Part shown: positions 23,930-32,114 of the stretch, piece after piece
Position numbering within the stretch: position 1 is the first letter of the stretch
Layout of the letters: each line of letters starts with the position of its first letter
Assembly: GCA_963636105.1 (NCBI GenBank)
Contig: CAVHIG010000016.1
Coordinates: 1 to 34,835 of the forward strand
Source: CAVHIG01 sp963636105
Lineage (GTDB): Bacteria > Bacillota > Clostridia > Peptostreptococcales > Anaerovoracaceae
Reading direction: 5' to 3'
DNA: 34,835 nucleotides
Program-made: the position numbers and the translations under genes
The notes under the pieces: model-generated
The model's input: the letters and a program-made list of their open reading frames with translations, nothing else
What the model was told of the DNA's origin: nothing
The model's database searches: none

Positions 23930-24660
23930 GATATACCGTAGCAATCCAAGAGAATATAGATACTGCATACGAGGGCGATGATATCAGCGAGAGGCTGAGC
24001 ATCGCCCTTGCTGATTTTTTTGCGCAGCAGGCGTATCATATAGACGATGCAGCTCAGAAATGAAGTGCCGACAAGCACTATCGCCGTGCCATAGAGTCCA
24101 AGGCTTAGTCCGATGGCCGCAAAGAGCTTTACATCGCCAAAGCCGAGGCTCTCCTTCTTGAAAATCAGTCGGCCTATCAGGCCCACAAGCAGCATTGAGC
24201 CGCCTCCGAGCAGCGCGCCCCAAAGCGGTTCGAGAAAGCTCATATGCTTTGGAATAAAGCCTATGGCTGTGATTGCCAAAAATACCGTAAATTGGTCTGG
24301 GATTATCATATATTTTCTGTCAGCGATTGCGATGAGCAGAAGAAGCCAGAGTGCAATGCAGCTTGGAATGGCTATGTTTACAGGATTTGCAGCAAAGAGC
24401 CATACGTATGCCACGCAAAGGAGCATGGAAAATGCGAGCTTGTAGGGGTGGCTTTTGATTCTTTGCGGGATGTAATCATCAGGGCCTGCGGAGCTTCTGT
24501 CAGTCGCATTCGGATGATCTACCTTCCAGGGGTCTTCTCCATAGTCGCAAAGCCACGAGGCGGGGACGTGATTGAATGCGTAAACTGCGCCGTTTCCGCC
24601 GAGAATGCCAAGGAAGAGCCCCGCGAGGATTTTTGTAATTGTGATTAAAAGCTCTGTCAT
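23911..24660 (-). CDS. A24-family prepilin peptidase-like membrane protease
   Basis: The 249-residue protein has about seven membrane helices and the two aspartates of type IV prepilin peptidases: Asp114 in IAIADRKYMIIPDQF and Asp176 in GFGDVKLFAAIGL. An N-terminal cytosolic loop contains WLCDYGEDP but not the paired CxxC motifs or methyltransferase domain of full-length PilD, so it should only cleave. AGGAG lies upstream of ATG. No pilin or secretion genes lie next to it; it could serve a competence or tight-adherence pilus encoded elsewhere. The codons for GGNGAVY near the N-terminus carry an exact copy of the dispersed motif (24588-24599). Confidence 0.88.
   Translation of the reverse strand: MTELLITITKILAGLFLGILGGNGAVYAFNHVPASWLCDYGEDPWKVDHPNATDRSSAGPDDYIPQRIKSHPYKLAFSMLLCVAYVWLFAANPVNIAIPSCIALWLLLLIAIADRKYMIIPDQFTVFLAITAIGFIPKHMSFLEPLWGALLGGGSMLLVGLIGRLIFKKESLGFGDVKLFAAIGLSLGLYGTAIVLVGTSFLSCIVYMIRLLRKKISKGDAQPLADIIALVCSIYILLDCYGISYLPGL
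24582..24599. repeat. Copy of the dispersed motif with partial second arm
   Basis: CGCCGTTTCCGC (24588-24599) overlaps AAACTGCG (24582-24589). On the minus strand this reads as the first 16 bases of the same unit seen in cytX. Confidence 0.55.
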
Positions 24661-24721
24661 TGCAGGTCTCCTTTTTTTTATTTGAAAAAAGTTTAATCAG
24701 CGGTGAGCTGCGAGCAGTTAG

Positions 24722-26266
24722 CTAATCGCGCTCCCCGGTATCCCTCATGCTGCCGGTGTTTTGGAAGCGTTCGTGCCAGGAGAGGGCTTCGTTTAGGATG
24801 TGCGGCGTGTGGAGCGCGGACTGCCCGCAGGCGCGGTGGAAATAGTCCCAAAGAGCCTCCTTGTAGTCCGGATGTGCGCAATTTTCGATAATCGCTTCGG
24901 CGCGCTCCCTTGGCGAAAGTCCGCGAAGGTCTGCGTAGCCCTGCTCCGTGATAAGCACCATCACCTCATGCTCCGTGTGATCCACATGCGATACCATAGG
25001 TACGATGGATGAGATTTTGCCGTCCTTTGCCGTGGAGACGGTGGTAAATATGGAAATCGCGGCGTTTCGCGAAAAGTCGCCCGAGCCGCCGATGCCGTTC
25101 ATCATTTTGCTGCCCATTATATGGGTGGAATTGACATTTCCGTATATATCTGCCTCGATGGCCGTATTCATCGAGATTATGCCGAGACGTCTGATGACCT
25201 CCGGGTTGTTGCTGATTTCCTGCGGCCGGATGACGATTTTGTCCTTGAAGTCGTCGATTTCGGCGAAGAATCTTTTGAATTCATCCGGTGAGAGGGTGAG
25301 CGCGGTGGTGGATACTTCCTTTGCCTTGCCGCAGCGCAGGAGCTCAAGCATGGAGTCCTGTACGACCTCGGTGTAGCAGGAAAGGCCCTCGTAGTCCGAG
25401 TGACAAAGTCCGTAGAGTGCCGCGTTTGCAACGCTTCCGACGCCGGACTGCAGAGGAAGGAGCGATTTTCCGAGTCTCCCGCAGGCGACCTCATTATCCA
25501 GGAATTTTAATATGTTTGCGGAGATTTTCTCCGAATTTTCGTCAGGCTTTGCAAGCGGCCTTGTCTTGTCCGGAATGTCAGTGAGGACGATGGCCGCGAT
25601 TTTGTCGAAGCCGCATTCTATGTATGGCGTGCCTATGCGCTGGCCGGGACTTGTGATTGCTATAGGCTGGCGATTTGGCCATTCTTCGGGGATGTATATG
25701 TCTGCCATGCCTTCAAGAGCCGCGGGCACGGCGGTGTTTAGCTCTACGATGACCTTGTCCGCGTATTTGACGAAGGTCGCGGAATTTCCGACAGAGCAGG
25801 TGGGTATGATGTGTCCCTCCGCGGTAACGGCGAGGGCTTCCACTATGGCGATGTCCGGCTTTTTCAGGGCGCCGCAGGCGATGTATTGCGGTGACTGCGA
25901 AAGGTGCATGTCGCAATAGGCTACGCTGCCCGCGTTTATGGCATTGCGCAGCTCCTTATTTGTCTGGTATGGGTATCTCCTGTCTATGACGCCGGCCTCG
26001 GTGAGGGCTGTGTCTATCTCAGGGCCTACGGAGGCGCCGGTATAGAGGCTGATGCGGAGGCTCTCGCCGTTTCTCGCACGCTCTGCGAGGGCAAGCGGCA
26101 CGGCCTTTACGTAGCCCGAGGATGTGAAACCGCTCATGCCTATGCACATGCCGTCTTCGACAAGGCGGGCAGCTTCCTCCGCCGTTTTTATAAGTTCAAA
26201 GGCTCGCGGGCTTCTAAGCCTTTCTTTTAAATTTGTGTTTGAATTATCATTTGGATTATTATACAT
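24722..26266 (-). CDS. Acetyl-CoA hydrolase/transferase family (succinate/acetate-type CoA-transferase)
   Basis: The 514-residue protein belongs to the Cat1/Ach1/AarC family of CoA-transferases that exchange CoA between acetyl-CoA and carboxylic acids. Seen: MCIGMSGFTSSGYVKAVPLA, YTGASVGPEIDTAL, LPLQSGVGSVANA, the glutamate motif CYTEVVQDSML with the likely acyl-linked Glu300, a CoA-binding loop GIGGSGDFSRNA at 391-402, and ITEQGYADLRGLSPRERA. Together these support an active enzyme. Succinyl-CoA:acetate and 4-hydroxybutyrate-type specificities are equally possible. The start is supported by a GAGG-type site. It diverges from the nitrilase-like gene across a 209-base region with a long imperfect palindrome. 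Confidence 0.9.
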   Translation of the reverse strand: MYNNPNDNSNTNLKERLRSPRAFELIKTAEEAARLVEDGMCIGMSGFTSSGYVKAVPLALAERARNGESLRISLYTGASVGPEIDTALTEAGVIDRRYPYQTNKELRNAINAGSVAYCDMHLSQSPQYIACGALKKPDIAIVEALAVTAEGHIIPTCSVGNSATFVKYADKVIVELNTAVPAALEGMADIYIPEEWPNRQPIAITSPGQRIGTPYIECGFDKIAAIVLTDIPDKTRPLAKPDENSEKISANILKFLDNEVACGRLGKSLLPLQSGVGSVANAALYGLCHSDYEGLSCYTEVVQDSMLELLRCGKAKEVSTTALTLSPDEFKRFFAEIDDFKDKIVIRPQEISNNPEVIRRLGIISMNTAIEADIYGNVNSTHIMGSKMMNGIGGSGDFSRNAAISIFTTVSTAKDGKISSIVPMVSHVDHTEHEVMVLITEQGYADLRGLSPRERAEAIIENCAHPDYKEALWDYFHRACGQSALHTPHILNEALSWHERFQNTGSMRDTGERD

Positions 26267-26350
26267 GGCTTTACCTCAATTCGTGTATGCAAATCTTTTC
26301 AACTTATTTAATATTATAGTAAAAATAATTATTTCGGGCAAGGCGATAGT

Positions 26351-26400
26351 GCATAATATTTTGTTTGAAGGTTCGGCTTCAAAGATGTTGAATATCGTGC
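26351..26400. repeat. Long imperfect palindrome in the divergent intergenic region
   Basis: TTTGAAG (26364-26370) and CTTCAAA (26377-26383) form a perfect 7-bp stem around GTTCGG. Outer arms GCATAATATT (26351-26360) and AATATCGTGC (26391-26400) continue it with two mismatches. It may be an operator or a structured leader for the divergent pair. Confidence 0.45.
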
Positions 26401-26475
26401 CGTAATGTTTTAAAATAAAGTAGAAATTCGCAAATGCATACATTTACAATAAGGTAGAAAAAATAGGAGATAGAA

Positions 26476-27360
26476 ATGTTTAAAATAGCACTCTGCCAGA
26501 TGCCTGATTCGCAGAAGAAGGATATGGTTGAAAACAAAAAAGAGACCTGGGAAAAGGCGAGCTCAATGGTGAGGGAAGCTGCCGCGGCCGGTGCCAAAAT
26601 AGTGTCCCTGCCAGAAATGTGGGACTGCCCATATACCGGAAATAATTTTAGAGAATATGCAGAGCCGGCAGATGGGCAGACCGTGCAGAAGATGTCCGCG
26701 CTTGCAAAGGAGCTTGGGATTTACCTTGTAGGTGGTTCCATTTCTGAAATCGACCCGGCCACGGATAAAGTCTATAATACGAGCTTCATTTTCGATCCGC
26801 AAGGCACGGTCATAGGCAGGCATCGCAAAATGCATCTTTTCGACATTGACGTAAAGGAACGCGTAAATGCCGACGGCACGATAAAGCCCGCCATGTATTT
26901 TAAGGAATCAAACAGCCTGACACCGGGCGATAGCGACACTGTGGTGGATGTGAAGCTTGAGACCGAAGACGGCACCGAGGAATTCAAGCTCGGAGTAGCT
27001 ATCTGCTTTGACGTGCGTTTCCCGGAACATTTCCGCAGAATGACTCTCGCGGGAGCAAGGCTTGTGATTTTGCCGGCCTCCTTCAATCTCACGACGGGTC
27101 CTGCGCATTGGGATCTTGCTATGCGTTCGCGCGCGGTAGACAATCAAATCTACTTTGCGGCTTGCTCGCCATCCCGAAATATGGCTTCGAAATATCATTC
27201 CTATGGGCATTCCTGTGTGGTAACGCCGTGGGGTGACTTCGCCGGCAAGCTCGACGAAAAAGAGGGGATCTGCTATGCGGATATAGACCTGTCCTATGTA
27301 GATGTGATAAGGGATGAGCTGCCGCTGCTCAAGACACTCGAAAAGACAGGTGGCAGATAG
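26476..27360 (+). CDS. Carbon-nitrogen hydrolase, nitrilase superfamily (omega-amidase-like)
   Basis: The 294-residue enzyme has the Glu-Lys-Cys triad: Glu47 in SLPEMWDCPY, Lys118 in GRHRKMHLFDID, and Cys177 in GVAICFDVRFPE. The RKMHLFDID and CPY signatures are those of Nit2/omega-amidase relatives, which hydrolyse alpha-ketoglutaramate or alpha-ketosuccinamate. The segment after KMHLFDID is some ten residues longer than in typical family members (ADGTIKPAMYFKESN), so substrate specificity may differ. AGGAG precedes the start. It is transcribed away from the CoA-transferase gene. Confidence 0.9.
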   Translation: MFKIALCQMPDSQKKDMVENKKETWEKASSMVREAAAAGAKIVSLPEMWDCPYTGNNFREYAEPADGQTVQKMSALAKELGIYLVGGSISEIDPATDKVYNTSFIFDPQGTVIGRHRKMHLFDIDVKERVNADGTIKPAMYFKESNSLTPGDSDTVVDVKLETEDGTEEFKLGVAICFDVRFPEHFRRMTLAGARLVILPASFNLTTGPAHWDLAMRSRAVDNQIYFAACSPSRNMASKYHSYGHSCVVTPWGDFAGKLDEKEGICYADIDLSYVDVIRDELPLLKTLEKTGGR

Positions 27361-27446
27361 CTTGTGTCGATGCAAGCAAGCTTGCGGAAGGCATAGCTTG
27401 TGAGTGCGGAAAGCAAACCGGAAATAACTTGGAAGGATTTGAAATA

Positions 27447-27926
27447 GTGAAAGAAATAGACGATTTTGTGGAGGAGCTGTTTGAAAAAAACAGCAATATA
27501 AAGCTGGTACGGAATCAGGCCTCCTATGATGGAGCAAGGGAATACATCAAAAAGAGGTTGAATACAAAATACAAGGCGCTTGTCGATAAGGGCTGGAAAA
27601 GTCAGGACGCGCTTACGAGGGTACTGGCGGAATTTGGCGCGGATGAAGGCGTGATGCGGGCCGTGGCCTATGAGGAGCTGAAGATTTCATTCGAAAAATT
27701 CGACAGGAATTACAAAAAGCTGCAGAGGATAGGCTTTGCGGGAGTAATAGTCTGGCCGGTGCTCTTTGTAATATTCATGTTTGCTGTAGATATGGAATCC
27801 AAGATTACCTTTATGGTGATATGGGTGGTGTATCTGCTGCTTTTGGCGGCATACGTCATTACGATAAATTATATAGATTACAGATTTAAGAAAAAATTCA
27901 AGAAAGAGGAAGAACGGGATAAATGA
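27447..27926 (+). CDS. Small membrane protein of unknown function, coupled to the YhgE gene
   Basis: The protein has 159 residues from GTG 27447, which has GGAAGG ten bases upstream. The first 95 residues are charged and helical (EIDDFVEELFEKNSNIK, YDGAREYIKKRLNTKY, DALTRVLAEFGAD). Two membrane helices follow near 105-125 and 130-150, then a lysine-rich tail (RFKKKFKKEEERDK). I do not recognise a family with confidence; the N-terminal part resembles the helical prefix of DUF1700/permease-prefix proteins. Its stop overlaps the YhgE start (ATGA), so the two products are probably made in fixed ratio and may act together. Confidence 0.75.
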   Translation: MKEIDDFVEELFEKNSNIKLVRNQASYDGAREYIKKRLNTKYKALVDKGWKSQDALTRVLAEFGADEGVMRAVAYEELKISFEKFDRNYKKLQRIGFAGVIVWPVLFVIFMFAVDMESKITFMVIWVVYLLLLAAYVITINYIDYRFKKKFKKEEERDK

Positions 27927-29815
27927 GAAACATATTTAGAATTTTTACAGGCGATGTAAAAAGAATCAGCCGCAACATGATCGCGCTTGTGGTAGTGATG
28001 GGCATCACGCTCATTCCATCGCTCTATGCATGGTTCAATGTAGCCGCAAACTGGGATCCATATGGCAAGACCGGAGGCCTCAAGGTCGCGGTCACAAGCC
28101 TTGATGAGGGCACAAACTTTGAAGGCATGGATTTCAACTTCGGTGACAAAATCATCGACACCTTGCGTGGGAATGACAAAATCGGCTGGCAATTTGTCGA
28201 TTATGATACGTCCCTGGAGGGTGTAAAATCGGGCGATTATTATGCCGCTGTCATCATACCTGAGACCTTTTCGAGCGATCTTTTGAGCGTGGTGAGCGGG
28301 ACTATTGAGAGCCCTACGATTGAATACTACGTCAATGAAAAGAAAAATGCCATAGCGCCGAAGATTACAAACAGCGGTATAAATACCCTCGGTGAGCAGA
28401 TAAATTCCGAATTTGTATCTACGGTGACAGAGGTGCTCACTACTATTTTGAATACGACGATAGAGGGGCTCGAGGAAACGGCGGAGTCCGGCGAGAGCTC
28501 TCTTAAGGATGCTTTCAGTCAGGCTTCGGAGGATCTCAAGCTCTACAGCACAAATTTCGGACTTGTGATAGATTCTCTAAAGCTTTTGAATGAGAATCTG
28601 GCAGATGCGCAGGATACGATTTCGAGTCTGCGTACAGTAATCGGGGACACAAGCGAATTCGCAGACAGCACACAGGAGACGGTGGATTCTGCGCAGGATA
28701 CGACAGAAAGTGCCGCAAAGCGTATAGATAAAAAGCTTTCGCACATCTCTGAAAAGTGTGATGACCTCGCAGAGAAGCTGAGGCTGCTCAACAAGAATGG
28801 CGCGATAGATAAGGTGGGCAATACTACGGATGATATAAATGACGATATACAGACAATTCTTGCGGATTGCAGCGATGCTCTTGAATTGCTTTCTGATCTC
28901 TCCGGTGATGCGCAGGGTCTGACAAGCGATGGCAAAAAAGCGCTAAACAGAACCTCCTACATGCTCTCTGGACTCAATGAAACGCTGGATGCCGCCGTTT
29001 CCGCACTCGAAGCCACAAAAGAGGTGCTGGACGACGCGATAGAGCGCGTGGAGAAAATTCAAAGCGGCGACTACGATCTCGACGACATCGAAGTGGTCGA
29101 AAAGGTGAAGAATATATTGCAAAACGACCCGGATTCGCTCAAGGAATTTATGGCCTCGCCGGTGACGATACATACAAATTCGATCTATCCGATAGAGAAT
29201 TACGGTTCGGGAATGGCGCCTTTCTACAGCGTGCTTGCGATATGGGTAGGAGCCATTGTAATGGTGGCTATGTTTAAGGTAAATGTGGCGGAGGATGAGA
29301 GGCTCAAGAATCTCAGGCCGCATCAATGCTACTTCGGAAGGGGACTTTTCTTCTGGCTGATCGGATTTTTGCAGACGACGATAATATGCCTGGGCGATCT
29401 GTATTTCCTCGGCATACAGTGCCTGAATCCGTTGAAATTTGTCGTTGCGGGCTGGGTGGCGAGCTTCGTCTTTGTCAGCATAATTTATACGCTCACTGTG
29501 TCCTTTGGCGATGTGGGCAAGGCGGTGGCCGTAATCATCATGGTTATTCAGATTGCGGGCGCGGGCGGTACCTTCCCGATAGAGGTGACGCCGCAGTTCT
29601 TCCAGAATATGTATCCGTTTTTGCCTTTTACGTATGCGATAGATGCGATGCGCGATGCGATAGCGGGCGTGTACAAGTACGATTATCTCATCAATTTGGG
29701 CAAGCTTTGCCTCTTTGTGCCGCCTATGCTGCTTCTCGGCTTGCTTCTCAGAAAGCCGCTTATAAAGGTCAACGAGTTCTTTGTTGAAAAGCTCGAGGAT
29801 ACGAAGCTGATGTAG
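27923..29815 (+). CDS. YhgE/Pip-domain membrane protein
   Basis: The 630-residue protein has the YhgE/Pip architecture. One N-terminal membrane helix (residues about 18-38) lies in the signature region IALVVVMGITLIPSLYAWFN. An extracellular alpha/beta region carries VAVTSLDEGTNFEG and GDYYAAVIIPETFSSDL. A long coiled-coil stalk (about 190-400, rich in Asp/Ser/Leu) is followed by about five C-terminal ABC-2-like helices from residue 430. Related proteins include phage receptor YueB/Pip and the type VII secretion component EsaA, and others act in export of surface material. No ATPase or WXG protein lies here, so the role is undetermined. Two dispersed-motif copies (28474-28483 and 28993-29004) encode EETAES and AAVSA inside the coiled coil. 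Confidence 0.88.
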   Translation: MRNIFRIFTGDVKRISRNMIALVVVMGITLIPSLYAWFNVAANWDPYGKTGGLKVAVTSLDEGTNFEGMDFNFGDKIIDTLRGNDKIGWQFVDYDTSLEGVKSGDYYAAVIIPETFSSDLLSVVSGTIESPTIEYYVNEKKNAIAPKITNSGINTLGEQINSEFVSTVTEVLTTILNTTIEGLEETAESGESSLKDAFSQASEDLKLYSTNFGLVIDSLKLLNENLADAQDTISSLRTVIGDTSEFADSTQETVDSAQDTTESAAKRIDKKLSHISEKCDDLAEKLRLLNKNGAIDKVGNTTDDINDDIQTILADCSDALELLSDLSGDAQGLTSDGKKALNRTSYMLSGLNETLDAAVSALEATKEVLDDAIERVEKIQSGDYDLDDIEVVEKVKNILQNDPDSLKEFMASPVTIHTNSIYPIENYGSGMAPFYSVLAIWVGAIVMVAMFKVNVAEDERLKNLRPHQCYFGRGLFFWLIGFLQTTIICLGDLYFLGIQCLNPLKFVVAGWVASFVFVSIIYTLTVSFGDVGKAVAVIIMVIQIAGAGGTFPIEVTPQFFQNMYPFLPFTYAIDAMRDAIAGVYKYDYLINLGKLCLFVPPMLLLGLLLRKPLIKVNEFFVEKLEDTKLM

Positions 29816-29906
29816 GGACTGGCTTGGAGTGCTGGATTGAGACGGATACGGGGACTGAAGTGAACCTGGCCTGAAGGAGAATGGATAAAAGGCTGGGGGA
29901 GGCTAT

Positions 29907-30629
29907 CTAATCGTTGAATTGCTCAAAGAGGCGGTCCAGGGTAAAGCAGTGCGCCTTGCGCATGGCAGAAAAGTCCTCACGGGTGAATTGCAACTCGCTT
30001 CGAAGCGTGTCATCTTGAGGAATTGTATTTTGCGAGACGATGATCTTCAGTGCGATTGGAACCATGTATTTTGAAGACGTTCCACTCATCATACCGATTG
30101 TAACCGTGCCCTGACCAAAGGTGTTTGCGATATTCAGAAAGATTCTCTCTGATGCATTGTCCTGGTTTTGCATGATCAGATTTACAAAGCTGTCTGAGTA
30201 ATGGACGTCTCCAAAGTATAGATGCCGGCATTGATACAGGTTGTCATAGCTTTTGATATCGGCATAGAATATGCTGGTGTATTCGCCCGTTGCTTCGCGT
30301 GAAAAGTCCAGCACGCCGGACACGATTCGACTACTATTTTTATTAAGGTAATAAACATAAAGCCTTGAACCCTTTGAAAAGAAGCCTCTCGGCATCAGAC
30401 TTATCTTTTCATGTGATTCAGGCAAATCCAATAGCTGGCGTATGCTAATTTGTAGCACGTCAGCTATTTCATATAGTGTTTCAATATCGATAGAAATCTC
30501 ACCACACTCATATTTTGATACAGTGGATTTGCTTTTGCACAGGAGCGAGGCAAATTGTTCCAAGGTCCAATGTTTGTTTTTTCGGTACAAACGAATTCTT
30601 TGACCGATATGATTTGTAATCTCCGACAT
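29907..30629 (-). CDS. XRE-family transcription regulator with unknown C-terminal domain
   Basis: The 240-residue protein has an N-terminal Cro/C1-type helix-turn-helix at 8-62 (IGQRIRLYRKNKHWTLEQFA, KSKSTVSKYECGEISI, LYEIADVLQISIRQLLDLP). A C-terminal domain of about 160 residues is rich in aromatic residues (GSRLYVYYLNKNSSRIVSGV, SIFYADIKSYDNLYQCRHLY). I do not recognise that domain; it may bind a small ligand. GGAGT precedes the start. The gene diverges from the ornithine-cyclodeaminase-like gene, and tandem 20-base repeats lie between them, so it probably controls that gene and perhaps brnQ. The 91 bases between YhgE and this gene hold nothing recognised. Confidence 0.88.
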   Translation of the reverse strand: MSEITNHIGQRIRLYRKNKHWTLEQFASLLCKSKSTVSKYECGEISIDIETLYEIADVLQISIRQLLDLPESHEKISLMPRGFFSKGSRLYVYYLNKNSSRIVSGVLDFSREATGEYTSIFYADIKSYDNLYQCRHLYFGDVHYSDSFVNLIMQNQDNASERIFLNIANTFGQGTVTIGMMSGTSSKYMVPIALKIIVSQNTIPQDDTLRSELQFTREDFSAMRKAHCFTLDRLFEQFND

Positions 30630-30669
30630 AATGACTCCTTAGCTGCGTTGTGGCTTTATTTTTTTGCGT

Positions 30670-30709
30670 GTGAAGCGAAAAAACTTAAAGTGAAGCGGAA
30701 AAGTTTCCT
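30670..30709. promoter_or_regulatory. Tandem 20-base direct repeats, candidate operator of the XRE regulator
   Basis: GTGAAGCGAAAAAACTTAAA (30670-30689) is followed immediately by GTGAAGCGGAAAAGTTTCCT (30690-30709), with a period of exactly 20 bases (about two helical turns). They lie between the divergent XRE and OCD-like genes. Confidence 0.55.
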
Positions 30710-30800
30710 TAAAATGCGCTTTGTTATTATTAGACCATACAAAACAGCACGTGCGCAAGATAAATCAAGATAATGAAATAAAAGAAAAGGAGATGCAATT

Positions 30801-31877
30801 ATGGTATATACGCAAGCACAGTATGACGCGGCCATGAAGCTGCGCGAGGAGTACAAAAAACATCTGAACATCGGACATGAGTTCCTGTACCTCAGCGAAA
30901 AAGACTGTATCGATACCGGCCTTACAGATATGGAGATCATAGATGCTACTGAAAAGGGTATGATTGATTATTCCAAGAAGATTTTGGAGATGCCTGCAAA
31001 AATCGGTATACATCCTATGCAGGACTGCTTGATGCATGCAATGCCTGCAAATCTGCCTGATCAGTATGCCTGCGGTATAAAGTGGGGCTCAAATTTCCCT
31101 ACAAACCACAAGCTGTTTCCTGAAGTAGTACCTACAAACTGCCAGATAATCTACAATGATGCGCTTACCGGCCATGTGCTCTCCATTATGGATGCCAGCT
31201 GGATTACAAAACGCCGTACTCCGGCTACAGCACTTGTATCCATCAAGCATGGCGCAAATCTTGATGCAAAGACCTTTGGTATGATCGGCTGCGGTATTCA
31301 GGGTCACAACAATGTAGATATGGTAGAAAATATTCTGAAAGAGTTAGAGACTATATACATCTATGATCCGTTTGAAACTGCTATGGATCGTCTGATTGCA
31401 AACGAGCAGCCTCGAGTAAAGGCAAAGATTGTAAAGTGCGCTACTGCAGACGAGCTTGTAAGCAAGAGCGAGGTTGTTGTATCTGCGACACCTATATCTC
31501 ATACTCCTGCACCATTTGTAAAGAAAGAAAGCGTACACAAGGGACAGACCATAGTTTGCTTGGATTGCCACAGTGTATATGAGGACGCAGTATACAAGAT
31601 GGCGGATCGTTATTATATGGATTCAATCGAAGAGCATGAGCTTCTTATCGGTTACGGATATTATCCTTGGGGTCTTCCTGAAATTACCGGTGAGACGGGT
31701 GCCTTGGCTGCCGGCTTGGTTCCTGGACGTTCGAGCAAGGACGAAATCTTGATCTTCAACAATGTAGGCATGGCATCTGAGGATATGATGTGCGCCCGCA
31801 TCATCTTTGATAAGGCTCTCGAAAAGGGTCTGGGCATAAAGCTTCCTCTGTGGGATTCCACAAAGGGTCTTCTTTAA
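30801..31877 (+). CDS. Ornithine cyclodeaminase/mu-crystallin family protein
   Basis: The 358-residue NAD(P)-binding protein has the family layout: an N-terminal dimerisation part (EFLYLSEKDCIDTGLTDMEI), a CGIKWGSNFPTNH substrate segment, and a Rossmann fold with FGMIGCGIQGHNNVDMV near residue 160. VVSATPISHTPAPF and a C-terminal DEILIFNNVGMASEDMM follow. Close relatives are annotated as tyramine oxidase subunit B, but that name is not established biochemically as far as I know; ornithine cyclodeaminase or a related imine/amino-acid dehydrogenase is equally plausible. AAGGAGATG precedes the start. brnQ follows in the same direction after a 237-base structured gap. Confidence 0.88.
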   Translation: MVYTQAQYDAAMKLREEYKKHLNIGHEFLYLSEKDCIDTGLTDMEIIDATEKGMIDYSKKILEMPAKIGIHPMQDCLMHAMPANLPDQYACGIKWGSNFPTNHKLFPEVVPTNCQIIYNDALTGHVLSIMDASWITKRRTPATALVSIKHGANLDAKTFGMIGCGIQGHNNVDMVENILKELETIYIYDPFETAMDRLIANEQPRVKAKIVKCATADELVSKSEVVVSATPISHTPAPFVKKESVHKGQTIVCLDCHSVYEDAVYKMADRYYMDSIEEHELLIGYGYYPWGLPEITGETGALAAGLVPGRSSKDEILIFNNVGMASEDMMCARIIFDKALEKGLGIKLPLWDSTKGLL

Positions 31878-31955
31878 TAAGACAGCAAAGGATAAAACAT
31901 TAAGGCATAAAAGAACGTACGAAAATTAAGAAAGCAGTTGTAAAGAGCACGATAT

Positions 31956-32058
31956 ATGGTAATCAATACCATGTCGATATACCGTATATCGAGGTATTTA
32001 AAAGATAAATTGCGTTTTCGGACAGCTTGGTGGAAGGGAAAGCAAAAGCTTTCCCTTC
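31956..32058 (+). promoter_or_regulatory. Three-hairpin leader upstream of brnQ
   Basis: Three perfect inverted repeats follow one another: ATGGTA (31956-31961)/TACCAT (31967-31972); CGATATA (31975-31981)/TATATCG (31985-31991); GAAGGGAAAGC (32033-32043)/GCTTTCCCTTC (32048-32058). The last is an 11-bp stem with an AAAA loop but no T-run. It may be a processing site, an attenuator or a regulatory leader. Confidence 0.5.
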
Positions 32059-32114
32059 TGCTTAAAAAGAGAAAGAAAAGAGATGATCCGATAAAAGAAA
32101 GTGTAGGTATCAAT

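Noticed and set aside
31956..32114. 53-codon N-terminal extension of BrnQ
   Set aside because: The extension is basic, crosses three perfect hairpins and is not part of the BrnQ family N-terminus; MLNQHKRSDPLVIG is the expected start.
31878..32114. T-box leader for brnQ
   Set aside because: No T-box sequence, specifier loop or terminator/antiterminator pair is recognisable.
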